From Nonomuraea guangzhouensis (lineage in GTDB: Bacteria; Actinomycetota; Actinomycetes; Streptosporangiales; Streptosporangiaceae): a stretch of 64,000 bases of DNA. A model generated the notes under the pieces. It was not told the DNA's origin. It made no database searches and saw nothing but the letters and a program-made list of their open reading frames with translations. The translations under genes were made by a program, and so were the position numbers. Shown in pieces: positions 32,872 through 45,430 of this stretch (positions are counted from its first letter, which is position 1; each line of letters begins with the position of its first letter). Location of the stretch: assembly GCF_019396345.1 (NCBI RefSeq), contig NZ_JAHKRM010000003.1, forward strand, positions 248,001 to 312,000, given 5' to 3'.

Positions 32872-33945
32872 TCACGCTGCGGCGTGGGCCCTGAGCCCGG
32901 CCTTTCGCCATACCTTGAACAGGCGCCTGGCCGAGCCGCCTATCGGGCCGACCGCCTCGTAGAGCACCTCGCGCGAGACGGGCTCGGCCGTTTCCACGGC
33001 GGTCACCGCGTCGTCCGCGCTGCTGATCGTGTGCGTGCAGACGCTCAGCAGGTAGTCGGGGATCTGCAGGCGCGGGTCCGTGCAGCCGACCAGCGGGACA
33101 CCTACTGCGGCGACGACCGGGAAAACGGTCCCGGGGATGCCGATGGCGGCTTCGGCCCGTGCCGACGCCTGGACCGACGGGACCGCGCTGATCTCGTACC
33201 GTTCCCACAGCGAGCGGTCCTCGCGCGGGTGCAGCCCGACCAGGATGTGCTTGCCGGCCGCCGCGAGGCGTTCCGCCGCGGCGAGCAGCAGGTCCGTGCC
33301 GGGTGCGGAACCGCCGGTGCTACTGGATTTGGTCACGCTGGTGAGCACCAGTACGGTGCCCGCTTCCGGAACATGCCGGGGCAGGTCGTCGGTCTGCGGC
33401 GTGCCCACGACCGTGATCGGGCGGCGCGTGCCCAGGTAGTCGTCGAACACCTTCGCCTCGGCGGGCGACGAGGCGGTGATCGCCCGTAGCCGCTCGCGGA
33501 ACTCCTTCGCGCGGGGCGCCTCGACGGGCAACTGGTAGGCCAGCGAGCTCGCGATCAGCGGCAGGTGGCGCAGCCGCGCGGCGCAGTCGGCGGGCCAGTC
33601 CCCGGCGCCGGTCACCACGAGCAGATCGCCTCGCGGGTTCTCGTCAGGTGTCGCGACCGGGACTGGATCACCTGGCTTTATCCCTGATCGGTCGGGCACG
33701 AGCTGCACGACCTCCCATCCCAGGCGCCGCGCCTCGGGCAGCAGCGGTGCCGCGTGATAGGTGCCCCACGGTTCGTTCGTGGCGATCAGTACCCGGGTCG
33801 GTCGAGCCGCTGCCTGGGCGGCGGTACCGCCCAGCACGGTGAGCCCGACTCCGGACAGCGCGCCGGCGAGCAGGGACCGCCGGGACAGGTCATTGAATCC
33901 CATGGTCTCGGAATCTATGGGGCGGTTGTGAACGGAGGTGGTCAT
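32872..33945 (-). CDS. Tat-exported protein resembling a GT-B / CDP-glycerol transferase C-domain
   Basis: 357 residues (start 33945; ATG 33903 would also keep the signal). Twin-arginine signal SRRSLLAGALSGVGLTVLGG...AQA at about 21-45. The body has VLIATNEPWGTYHAAPLLPEARRLGW and later LLLAAAERLAAAGKHILVGLHPRED..LWERYEISAVPS...GIPGTVFPVVAAVGVPLV, a layout like GT-B fold glycosyltransferases or glycerophosphotransferases. An exported folded transferase with no nucleotide-sugar outside the cell would be odd, so it may be a binding protein on that fold. Low functional certainty. Confidence 0.6.
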   Translation of the reverse strand: MTTSVHNRPIDSETMGFNDLSRRSLLAGALSGVGLTVLGGTAAQAAARPTRVLIATNEPWGTYHAAPLLPEARRLGWEVVQLVPDRSGIKPGDPVPVATPDENPRGDLLVVTGAGDWPADCAARLRHLPLIASSLAYQLPVEAPRAKEFRERLRAITASSPAEAKVFDDYLGTRRPITVVGTPQTDDLPRHVPEAGTVLVLTSVTKSSSTGGSAPGTDLLLAAAERLAAAGKHILVGLHPREDRSLWERYEISAVPSVQASARAEAAIGIPGTVFPVVAAVGVPLVGCTDPRLQIPDYLLSVCTHTISSADDAVTAVETAEPVSREVLYEAVGPIGGSARRLFKVWRKAGLRAHAAA

Positions 33946-34022
33946 TGAGGAGAACGGAGCGCCGGGCGTGCGCCGGGCCGAGATAGCTTTTATCGTCGAA
34001 GGAGCAGGAAGGCGAGGAACGG

Positions 34023-34958
34023 GTGGCGGGAGCGGAGCGGCCCAGCGCGATCGGGCAGGCGCTGCTGGCGATCAGTGACCAGTGGACCTTGCTGATCCTG
34101 CAGCGGTCCTTCCTCCTGCACGTCCGGCGCTTCGCCGACTGGCGGGACGAGCTGGGCATGTCCGAGTCGGTGCTGGCCAACCGGCTCAAGGAGCTGGTCG
34201 CGGGGGAGCTGCTGCGGCCGGTCCCCTACCGTGAGCAAGGCCGCACCCGCACCGAATACCTCCTGACCGAGCGCGCGGTCGAGCTGTGGCCGATGCTGGT
34301 GGAGATCTGGTCATGGGAACGCAGGTGGGTGCCGCGCCGCCAGGGGCTGCCGGAGTTGACGCACGACGTCTGCGGCAACCGTACCGACGTGGAGCTGGGC
34401 TGTGCGAGCTGCGGCCGGGCGCCGGTCGCCGCCCGTGACACCGAGTCCGTACGGGGCGCGGCCACCTTCGCCCAGGTGACGGTGCCGCGCCATCACCGCA
34501 GGACCGTCCGCGGCGAGGGCGATCCGCTGTCCTACCTCCCCGAGACGTTCGAGCTGCTGGGCGACCGCTGGAGCACGGTGATCCTCGCGGCCGCCTTCCT
34601 CGGCATCCGGCGCTTCGCCGACTTCCAGGCGGAGCTCGGCGTGGCCCCGTCGGTGTTGTCCAACCGGCTGCGTCTCTTCACGGAGCTGGGCGTGCTCGCC
34701 GTGGAGGAGCCCGGGACGCGGCCCCGGTACCGGCTGACCGACAAGGGCATGGACTTCTTCGGGGTCTTCGCGTTCATCGTCGACTGGGCGCAGACCTGGT
34801 ACACCGGCCCGCCGGACACCGACCTGCGTGTCACCCATCGCGCGTGCGGGCAGCCGTTCCGCCCGTGTCTACGGTGCCGGTCGTGTGGGCAGGCGCTCAG
34901 CCGTACGGAGGTGCACTTCGTCATCCCCAAGCGGGTCACAGCTTCAACTCCCTCTTGA
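34023..34958 (+). CDS. tandem HxlR-type regulator with two HTH domains
   Basis: 311 residues from GTG 34023. Two complete HxlR winged helices: about 8-100 (GQALLAISDQWTLLILQRSFL.VRRFADWRDELGMSESVLANRLKEL) and about 160-255 (FELLGDRWSTVILAAAFLGIRRFADFQAELGVAPSVLSNRLRLF). Each is followed by a cysteine cluster that could hold zinc: CGNRTDVELGCASCG (about 118-132) and CGQPFRPCLRCRSCG (about 281-295). This is an internal duplication; single-domain HxlR proteins dimerise, so this one may be a covalent dimer. It overlaps the convergent ligase gene by 23 bases and is a candidate regulator of it. Confidence 0.88.
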   Translation: MAGAERPSAIGQALLAISDQWTLLILQRSFLLHVRRFADWRDELGMSESVLANRLKELVAGELLRPVPYREQGRTRTEYLLTERAVELWPMLVEIWSWERRWVPRRQGLPELTHDVCGNRTDVELGCASCGRAPVAARDTESVRGAATFAQVTVPRHHRRTVRGEGDPLSYLPETFELLGDRWSTVILAAAFLGIRRFADFQAELGVAPSVLSNRLRLFTELGVLAVEEPGTRPRYRLTDKGMDFFGVFAFIVDWAQTWYTGPPDTDLRVTHRACGQPFRPCLRCRSCGQALSRTEVHFVIPKRVTASTPS

Positions 34959-36498
34959 GCACCTTGCCGACGGGGTTCCGGGGTAGCGCTTCGACGATCT
35001 CCAGCCGCTCCGGGAGCTTGTACGAGGCGATGCCCTTGTCCCTGAGGAAGGAGACGACCGAGTCGAGGTCGATCTCTCCGTTGGGGACCACGACCGCGCA
35101 GACCCGCTCGCCGAGCACGTCGTCGGGGTAGCCGGCGACCGCCGCCTCGGCGACCGCGGGGTGCCCGGCGAGTAGGGCTTCCAGCTCTGCGGGGGCGATG
35201 TTCATGCCGCCGCGGATGATGATGTCCCTGGCGCGGTCGACATAGCGCAGGTACTGGCCCTGGTCGCCGGCGATCTCGAAGAGGTCGCCGGTCCTGAGAT
35301 AGCCGTCCTCGTCGAACGGGTCCGTCTCGGCCGTGCCGGGCAGGTAGCCCGCGAACACCGTGGGGCCGGTCAGCCGCAGCTCGCCGGGGATCCCCGGCTC
35401 GGTGATCTCCTTCCCGTCCGGAGCGACCAGCCTGGTGCGCACCGGGTCGAGCAACTCCGGCGCCCCCGGCGCTCCTGGGCGCGGGAAGAAGCGGGCGCGT
35501 ACCTCCGGGTCGGGCATGTGCGCGGGGTCCGACAGCAGGGCGATGCCCTCGTTGGAGCCGAAGAAGTTGATGATCGCGATGCCGTGCCGGTCCTGCCAGC
35601 CGCGCACCATCGGCGGCGGCAGCGGGACGGAGCCCGAGCCGATGCGGGTGAGCGAGGAGATGTCGGCCTTGGCGAGGATCGCCTCCTGGTGCAGCAGCAG
35701 GGTGAGCAGTGCGGGCGGGGCCAGGGTGTAGGTGACCCGCTCGGCCGCGATCTGGGCCAGGTAGGTGGGCAGGTCGAAGGGGTGGTGCTGGACGAGCACC
35801 GCGCCGACCCGCAGCCACGGCAGGAAGACGCCGCCGATCCCGGCCATGTTCACCATCGGGAACGGGTTGAGGATCACGTCCTGGCCGGTGAGCGCGGGTG
35901 CGGCGGTGCAGATCGCCTCGACCGCGAGCCAGTCGTAGTGGCACCTCGGCACGCCCTTGGGAGTGGCCTCGGTGCCGGAGGTCCAGCAGATCGTCACCCG
36001 CTCGGCGGGATCGGCCACCCGCCACGGTGCTTCGGCGCCGGTCACGTCCTCCAGATCGCCCGGCCACGACAGCGTGGGCGTGCCTTCCGGTGCTCTGGAC
36101 TCCTGGCCGGTGATGAGCAGCCGGGCGCCGGACAGGGGTAGTAGCTGGGCCAGCTCGTACGCGCGGTACTGCACGGGGAAGGGCGTGACGGTCGCGCCGA
36201 GCCGGACGATCGCCAGGAGGCTCACCGCAAGTTCGACGCTGTTGGGCAGCTGTACGGCAACCACGTCGCCGGGGCCGATCCCCCGCTCGTGCAGCAGGCC
36301 GGCGACCCGGTCCACCTCCGAGCCGAGCTGTCCCCAGGTCAGCCGCTTGATCGGACCGACGAGCTTGTCGAGCGGGTCCACGATCGCCGTGTCGTCGGGC
36401 TTGGCCGCCACCTGCGTCCTGAGGAGCTGGTCAATCGTGTCACCGGTCCACCAGCCCTTGGCGGTGTAGCGGGCGATCCGGTCGGCGGAATGCGTCAT
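34936..36498 (-). CDS. AMP-dependent acyl/aryl-CoA synthetase
   Basis: 520 residues. Adenylate-forming enzyme: P-loop TICWTSGTEATPKGVPRCH (about 168-186), IINFFGSNEG (A5), YLRTGDLFEI and RYVDRARDIIIRGGMNIAPAELE (A7-A8), NPVGKVLKREL with the C-terminal catalytic Lys. It makes a CoA thioester from a carboxylate via an acyl-AMP; the substrate (aromatic or fatty acid) cannot be read from the sequence. Divergent from the carotenoid-oxygenase operon. Confidence 0.88.
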   Translation of the reverse strand: MTHSADRIARYTAKGWWTGDTIDQLLRTQVAAKPDDTAIVDPLDKLVGPIKRLTWGQLGSEVDRVAGLLHERGIGPGDVVAVQLPNSVELAVSLLAIVRLGATVTPFPVQYRAYELAQLLPLSGARLLITGQESRAPEGTPTLSWPGDLEDVTGAEAPWRVADPAERVTICWTSGTEATPKGVPRCHYDWLAVEAICTAAPALTGQDVILNPFPMVNMAGIGGVFLPWLRVGAVLVQHHPFDLPTYLAQIAAERVTYTLAPPALLTLLLHQEAILAKADISSLTRIGSGSVPLPPPMVRGWQDRHGIAIINFFGSNEGIALLSDPAHMPDPEVRARFFPRPGAPGAPELLDPVRTRLVAPDGKEITEPGIPGELRLTGPTVFAGYLPGTAETDPFDEDGYLRTGDLFEIAGDQGQYLRYVDRARDIIIRGGMNIAPAELEALLAGHPAVAEAAVAGYPDDVLGERVCAVVVPNGEIDLDSVVSFLRDKGIASYKLPERLEIVEALPRNPVGKVLKRELKL

Positions 36499-36541
36499 CG
36501 CGACTCCCGTGGGGGTGATGGCCCCAAGAATACGCCGTCAA

Positions 36542-36570
36542 TTGACTCCTGACTTCGCTTATCGTAGCTT
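36542..36570 (+). promoter_or_regulatory. sigma-70-like promoter of carotenoid oxygenase gene
   Basis: TTGACT (36542-36547), 17-base spacer, TAGCTT (36565-36570). Transcription would start about at the ATG at 36577, which has no ribosome site, so the mRNA would be leaderless. Confidence 0.5.
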
Positions 36571-36576
36571 TCAGAT

Positions 36577-38010
36577 ATGGCCGAAAGTATCGTGATGGTG
36601 GATGAATCCGGCGAGTTAAACCCGTACCTGCTGGGCGTCTACGCACCGGTCCAGGACGAGGTCACCGCGGACGAGCTCACGGTGATCGGGCAGATTCCCG
36701 CGGACCTCAACGGCGTCTACCTGCGCAACGGGCCCAACGCCCGCTTCCCGGTCAGGGGGCGCTACCACTGGTTCGACGGCGACGGCATGGTCCACGCCAT
36801 GCATTTCGAGAACGGCCGGGCCCGCTACCGCAACCGCTGGGTGCGTACCAGGGCGTTCGAGGCCGAGTCCGCCGCCGGGCGGTCGCTCTGGACCGGTGTG
36901 ATGGAGAACCCGAAGGGCAACCCGTTCGGCAACGCGCGCGGCCTGCCGTTCAAGGACACGGCCAACACTGATGTGATTTTCCATCGGGGCAAGGTGCTGG
37001 CCTCGTGGTATCTGTGCGGCGCGCCGTACAGTCTGGACCCGCTCTCACTGGAGACGCTCGGCGTCGACACCTTCCTCGACACGCTCAACGGTGACTTCAT
37101 GGCGCATCCCAAGGTGGACGAGCGCACCGGTGAGCTGTTCTGGTTCGACTACGGGCCGCGCCCGCCGTACCTGCGCTACGGCGTGGTCGGACCCGGCGGC
37201 GCCGTGGAGCACTGCGTGGAGCTGGACCTTCCGGGGGCGCGGCTGCCGCACGACATGGCGATCACGCGGGACCACGCGATCCTCATGGATCTGCCGCTGT
37301 ACCAGGACCTCGACGCCGCCCGGCAGGGGCGCTACAAGCTGACCTTCGACCGGGAGCTGCCCGCGCGCTTCGGCGTGATCCCGCGGCGGGGCCGGGCGAT
37401 TCGCTGGTTCGAGGCGAAGCCGTGCTACATCTACCACGTCGTCAACGCCTGGGAGGAGGGCGATGAGATCATCCTGGACGTCTGCCGGGTCTCGCGCCCG
37501 ACGCCGTCCACGACCGGCTCGCCGCTGGCGCGGATGATCTCCTATCTCAAGCTCGACGCGCGGATGTACCGCTACCGCTTCGACCTGCGGACGGGACGCA
37601 CGTCGGAGGGGTACGTGGACGCCGACCAGAACACCGAGTTCCCCTCGATCGACGCCCGCTCCACCGGATACCCCACGCGGTACGCCTACAACGTCACCGT
37701 GGCCGACGCCGAGACCAACCTCTTCGACGGCCTGGTCCGCTACGACAACGTCACCGGCGCCAAGGAGACCTACCGCTACGGCCCCGGCCGATACGGCAGC
37801 GAGGCGCCGTTCGCCCCGCGCGACGGCTCGACCGCCGAGGACGACGGCTACCTGGTCAGCTTCGTCACCGACGAGCGGGAGGGCCGCTCCGAGGTGCAGG
37901 TCCTGCACGCCGCCCGGCTCTCGGAGGGGCCGATCGCCCGCGTGCTGCTGCCCCGGCGGGTCCCGCTCGGCTTCCACGCCACCTGGGTACGGGCGGAGCA
38001 ACTGCGGTGA
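36577..38010 (+). CDS. carotenoid oxygenase / lignostilbene dioxygenase family
   Basis: 477 residues, RPE65/CCD superfamily beta-propeller with non-heme iron held by four His. Visible segments: NGPNARFPVRGRYHWFDGDGMVHAMHF, SGTAHPK-equivalent FMAHPKVDERTGELFWFDYG, GARLPHDMAITRDHAILMDLPL, CYIYHVVNAWEEGDEIILDVCR, and PRRVPLGFHATWV at the end; the His in each are the likely ligands. Cleaves a C=C bond of apocarotenoids or stilbenes with O2. Overlaps the LLM gene by GTGA. Leaderless start at 36577 inferred. Confidence 0.9.
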   Translation: MAESIVMVDESGELNPYLLGVYAPVQDEVTADELTVIGQIPADLNGVYLRNGPNARFPVRGRYHWFDGDGMVHAMHFENGRARYRNRWVRTRAFEAESAAGRSLWTGVMENPKGNPFGNARGLPFKDTANTDVIFHRGKVLASWYLCGAPYSLDPLSLETLGVDTFLDTLNGDFMAHPKVDERTGELFWFDYGPRPPYLRYGVVGPGGAVEHCVELDLPGARLPHDMAITRDHAILMDLPLYQDLDAARQGRYKLTFDRELPARFGVIPRRGRAIRWFEAKPCYIYHVVNAWEEGDEIILDVCRVSRPTPSTTGSPLARMISYLKLDARMYRYRFDLRTGRTSEGYVDADQNTEFPSIDARSTGYPTRYAYNVTVADAETNLFDGLVRYDNVTGAKETYRYGPGRYGSEAPFAPRDGSTAEDDGYLVSFVTDEREGRSEVQVLHAARLSEGPIARVLLPRRVPLGFHATWVRAEQLR

Positions 38011-38966
38011 ACCCCTCGCTCAGCGTGTCTCTTGGGTTGTGGCAGGACCGCCCCGCGGAGGAGGCCCTGCTGACGGCCCGGGTCGCTGACGAGCTGGGCT
38101 ATCCGTCCCTGTGGATCGGGGAGATGGCCACGTACGACGCCTTCGCCCTGGCCACCGCCATCGGGCTGGCCACCACGCGGATCCGGCTCACGATCGGGCC
38201 GCTGGCGGTGGCCGTACGCGATCCGATGATGATCGCGATGGGCGCGGCCTCGGTCGCCGGGCTGACCGGGCGGCAGGTGGACGTCGCCGTGGGCACCTCC
38301 AGCCCGCTCGTCGTGGAGGGGTGGCACGGGCGTTCGCGCGCTCGATCCGCGACCGCGTTGCGGGAGGCCGTCGAGGCCCTCCGCCCGTTGCTGGACGGCG
38401 AGCGCTCCGGCTTCGCCGGATCGTCCGTGGCGAGCACCGGCTACCGGCTCCGCCTGCCCGCCCCGCGCTCGCGGCTGTCCGTCGCGGCCTTCGGGCCGTC
38501 GGCCGTCCGGACCGCCGCCATGGCCGACCGGATGGTGCTCAACCTGATCACGCCCGCCTCGGCCGCGCGACTGGTCGCCCAGGTGCGTGCGGTGAACCCG
38601 GCCACCCCCGTGACCGCCTGGGTCACCGCCGCTGTGGATCCCGACCGCGAGGCCATCGATCGGATCCGCCGGGCCGTCGTCGGGTACCTGCCCGCTCCGG
38701 GGTACGGCGATATGTTCGCCGAGGCCGGCTTCGCCGACGTCGTCGCATTCGCCCGCACCCGGCCGCATCCCCGGGAACTGCTCGCCGCCGTGCCCGACGA
38801 ACTGGCCGCCTCGGTCTCGCTGCTCGGCGATGTGGATACGGTCGGCGCGCGGTTGTCCGCGTACGCCGAGGCTGGGGTGGATGAGGTGGCTTTGGTACCG
38901 GTGAGCACGGACCGCGACCCCGGCGGCGCGGCCACGCTCAAGGCTTTGGACGTGGCATTACGCTGA
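38007..38966 (+). CDS. LLM-class F420/FMN-dependent oxidoreductase
   Basis: 319 residues from GTG 38007, TIM-barrel bacterial-luciferase family. LSVSLGLWQDRPAEEALLTARVADELGYPSLWIGEM at the N-terminus, TIGPLAVAVRDPMMIAMGAASVAGLTGRQVDVAVGTSS, and the C-terminal AGVDEVALVPVS. The GTSS pattern favours F420 users but does not prove it. Translationally coupled to the carotenoid oxygenase; the two plus the divergent ligase look like a small catabolic unit. Confidence 0.88.
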   Translation: MNPSLSVSLGLWQDRPAEEALLTARVADELGYPSLWIGEMATYDAFALATAIGLATTRIRLTIGPLAVAVRDPMMIAMGAASVAGLTGRQVDVAVGTSSPLVVEGWHGRSRARSATALREAVEALRPLLDGERSGFAGSSVASTGYRLRLPAPRSRLSVAAFGPSAVRTAAMADRMVLNLITPASAARLVAQVRAVNPATPVTAWVTAAVDPDREAIDRIRRAVVGYLPAPGYGDMFAEAGFADVVAFARTRPHPRELLAAVPDELAASVSLLGDVDTVGARLSAYAEAGVDEVALVPVSTDRDPGGAATLKALDVALR

Positions 38967-38991
38967 CTTCGGTGCAGCCTTCCAGCCCGCC

Positions 38992-39343
38992 CTAGCGGAC
39001 CTTCACGGTCGCCTGGGGCAGCGACTCCTTGCGAGCGGCGGGCGTGCCGACGACCACCGACACACTGTTGCCGGACACCTGGGCGGCGGCGTTCCCGTCC
39101 AGCGTGACCTTGGCGCCCTTGGTCTTGACCTTGAGCAACATCCGGGTGGGCGTGCAGAACAGAATCACCCCGCTCTCTCCCACCATGGCCACGACAGCGG
39201 GCTCGGCCGGGCCCGCGAAACCCTCCTCAGCGGTGGTCGTGGTGCTGTACTCGTCGAGCGGCCACGTCGAGGGGTCGCGCAGCACCCGGTCGTCAGCTTG
39301 CGCCGAGCAGGGCGAGAGCCACCAGAGCCGCTGATGTCCTCAT
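38992..39343 (-). pseudogene. small secreted protein, frame broken in signal peptide
   Basis: ATG 39343 begins MRTSAALVALALLGAS, a good signal peptide, then hits a stop at 39293. The remainder (SAQADDRVLRDPSTWPL...FCTPTRMLLKVKTKG...VTLDGN, about 100 residues) continues in another frame, with only a GTG at 39285 as a possible start and no ribosome site for it. One indel in about 39286-39310 would restore a single ~115-residue exported protein. Could be a real frameshift or sequence error. Confidence 0.5.
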
Positions 39344-40237
39344 GACGATCACTGTAATGTTCCGCTCTCTGCCCGGGATGTCATCCTTTTCCAGAAGGCA
39401 CGTGTTCAGCGCACGATTACACAGGACGGGGAGCCTGCTTACCGCGTCCAACACCACGCGGTCATTCAGCGGCCCGTGGAGCTTGATGACACCCTGGCCG
39501 GATCGGCCGACACCCGCGCACATGCCGCTGACGTGCTCGGTGACGTAGATCCCCAGGACCACCAGATCCGGATCTTCGCGAACTCGTAGGCGGACGTCGG
39601 GCTGGTCGCTGGTGCAGGAGCCGTAGTCGTAGCTGACCAGCAGGGTGCGTTCGTCGAGCACCTCGAAGTCTCTGACGGGGCCTGCCAAGTGGTCCCCGAC
39701 GGCGGCTTCGACTGTACCGACCGCTTTCTGATCGACCGCGACGCGGTCGATCGGGCCGGGCAGGTTCGAGAAGTACAGTCGCCACGCGGGCACGGTCGCC
39801 ATGCCGCGTAGGGTGCTCAGCCGCATCCTCGTGTAGATGGCGCTGGTCAGCTTGTACGCCTCGCCGTCAGGGAAGGTGTATTCATGAGGCCAGGGCGACA
39901 AAGCCAGCAGTGCCTCTCGCGGTGTGACCACGGGGACCCGCATCGTGGACCCGTCGTCCCACTGGACCTGCGCGTCGGCCGGCGGAGCGGGGAGCGGGCC
40001 GGCCACCACCCAGCCGTACTCCTCATCTTTCTCGATCTGCTTGAGCACCTTCGGCGGTATCGCGCTCAGGTCCTCGATCGGGACGAAACCCTTGCGCCAG
40101 ATCTCCCCGGCACCGCTGGTCCGCCAGGTCCCGACGGCTTGGGCGGCGTGGTCTTCGAACGTACGCGGTTCGAACGGGAGTTGGCTGCCGTCGAATAGCA
40201 GCATCGCCGCCAGGAGTGTCGTGACTAATCGCAGCAT
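39293..40237 (-). CDS. secreted protein of unknown function
   Basis: 314 residues from ATG 40237 (a GTG 33 bases upstream is also in frame). Signal-like start MLRLVTTLLAAMLLFDG, then a mixed domain (EPRTFEDHAAQAVGTWRTSGAGE, KVLKQIEKDEEYGWVVAGPLPA, YTFPDGEAYKLTSAIYTRMRL) and paired cysteines in its C-terminal part. Its last 17 codons are the same frame as the signal peptide of the next small gene, i.e. no stop separates them. This supports a frame error in this area. No family recognised. Confidence 0.6.
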   Translation of the reverse strand: MLRLVTTLLAAMLLFDGSQLPFEPRTFEDHAAQAVGTWRTSGAGEIWRKGFVPIEDLSAIPPKVLKQIEKDEEYGWVVAGPLPAPPADAQVQWDDGSTMRVPVVTPREALLALSPWPHEYTFPDGEAYKLTSAIYTRMRLSTLRGMATVPAWRLYFSNLPGPIDRVAVDQKAVGTVEAAVGDHLAGPVRDFEVLDERTLLVSYDYGSCTSDQPDVRLRVREDPDLVVLGIYVTEHVSGMCAGVGRSGQGVIKLHGPLNDRVVLDAVSRLPVLCNRALNTCLLEKDDIPGRERNITVIVMRTSAALVALALLGAS

Positions 40238-40342
40238 TTGGCGATCTTGACAGGATGCCGCTTCCGACACCGCATCTAGGCGAGCGCGCCGGGCTCTTCT
40301 ATGTTCGGTCTGACCGTACGCCCTCCCAGGGAGATGTTCACC

Positions 40343-40870
40343 GTGAAGAGACTTCTCGAAGGAACCCCGTTACGTGCCGGTGTCGTCGCGGCCCTCGCGC
40401 TGGCTGGTGGACTGGTGGCCGCTGCCCCCGCCGCCGCGGTCGGCGAGCGGGCCGTCGTCGCGGTGGTGCGGACGGATGCTGCGGCGCGTCCGGGCAACGG
40501 CAAGATTCTTTACCACCGGCTCGGTGGCGGGCTGGGCACTCTCAAGATCAAGAACGGCACCTCCAGGGACGGGGTCGTCACGCTGGTCAAGGGCAAGGCC
40601 AAGGCGGTCAGCATCTACGTTCGCGCCAGGTCCACCGCCAGCGTCAAGGACGTCAGGGACGGGACGTACCGGGTCTTCTTCACCACCGGCTCCCGGTTCA
40701 GCACGTCGAAGGGCAGGTTCGGCCGGAACGCCGTGTACCAGCGGTTCAACGATCGGCTGAAGTTCAGCACGACCGCTACCTCGACGAGCATCTGGACCCT
40801 GACCCTCAACCCGGTCAAGGGAGGAAACGCGCGGACCAGCTCCATCAATCCGAAGGATTTCCCAGCTTGA
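40343..40870 (+). CDS. secreted protein of unknown function
   Basis: 175 residues from GTG 40343 (GGGAG 9 bases upstream; the ATG at 40334 sits on top of that site). Signal peptide with a positively charged start and AALALAGGLVAAAPAAAVG, cleavage about 33. The mature part is Gly/Lys/Thr-rich beta-type (GTLKIKNGTSRDGVVTLVKGKAKAVSIYVRARSTASVKDVRDGTYRVFFTTG), resembling small surface beta-sandwich proteins. Convergent with the GH1 gene (16 bases). Confidence 0.7.
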   Translation: MKRLLEGTPLRAGVVAALALAGGLVAAAPAAAVGERAVVAVVRTDAAARPGNGKILYHRLGGGLGTLKIKNGTSRDGVVTLVKGKAKAVSIYVRARSTASVKDVRDGTYRVFFTTGSRFSTSKGRFGRNAVYQRFNDRLKFSTTATSTSIWTLTLNPVKGGNARTSSINPKDFPA

Positions 40871-40886
40871 CCGGGGGCGAAGGGCC

Positions 40887-44566
<3,680 letters not shown>

Positions 44567-44590
44567 CACAATCCTTCGTGAGTCGGGTGG

Positions 44591-45430
44591 TCAGCCCTTG
44601 ACGCTGCCGGCCACGAGATCGAGCCGCCAGAACCGCTGCAGGAACAGGAACAGCGCGATGATCGGGATGATCGACAGCAGCGAGCCGCTGATCACCAGGC
44701 TGTACAGGGCCGGCTGCGAGGCACCCCGGTTGAGCAGCGAGTAGAGCCCCACGGTGAGCGGGAAGCGGTCGTCGTTCGCCAACATGATGTACGGCAGCAG
44801 AAAGTTGTTCCAGATGCCGATGAACTGCAACAGGAACACCGTCACCAGCCCCGGCGTCATGATCGGCACACCGACCGACCACAACAGCCGGAACTCACCC
44901 GCCCCGTCCACCCGGCCGGCCTCCAGGATCTCGTCCGGCACGGCCGCGGCGGCGTAGATGCGGCACAGGTAGATGCTGTACGGGCTGATGACGCTGGGCA
45001 GGATGACCGACCAGTAGGTGCCGACCAGCCCCATGTCCGACAGCAGGAGATACTGCGGGATGGCCAGGGTGATCTGCGGCACCAGCACCCCGGCCAGCAG
45101 CGCCCCGAAGATCAGCCGCTGCCCGGCGAAGCGGAACTTGGCCAGGGCGTACCCGCACGCGGCCGACACGACCACGGTCAGGAAGGCGCCGCCGCCGGCG
45201 TAGATGAGGCTGTTGAGCATCCACAGCCAGAACCGCCCGTTGCCGTACGCGCTCAGCGCGGCGATGTTGCCGGTGAAGCCGCCGTTGAAGCTGGGCCAGC
45301 CGGAGAACGTGGTGAACAGTTCCTCCGGGCCCTTCGTCGCCGCGATCACCACCCACAGCAGGGGCAGCAGGGCGTACACGCCGCCGAGCGCCAGGATCAG
45401 CGTGGGCACGATCTTGGTGCGCGCTCTCAT
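44591..45430 (-). CDS. sugar ABC transporter permease, MalG type
   Basis: 279 residues, six membrane helices, cytoplasmic EAA loop EILEAGRVDGAGEFRLLWSVGVPIMTPGL (about 180-208) that docks the ATPase. Overlaps the MalF-type gene by ATGA. The operon has no ATPase gene; in actinomycetes a shared MsiK-type ATPase usually serves such importers. Confidence 0.92.
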   Translation of the reverse strand: MRARTKIVPTLILALGGVYALLPLLWVVIAATKGPEELFTTFSGWPSFNGGFTGNIAALSAYGNGRFWLWMLNSLIYAGGGAFLTVVVSAACGYALAKFRFAGQRLIFGALLAGVLVPQITLAIPQYLLLSDMGLVGTYWSVILPSVISPYSIYLCRIYAAAAVPDEILEAGRVDGAGEFRLLWSVGVPIMTPGLVTVFLLQFIGIWNNFLLPYIMLANDDRFPLTVGLYSLLNRGASQPALYSLVISGSLLSIIPIIALFLFLQRFWRLDLVAGSVKG

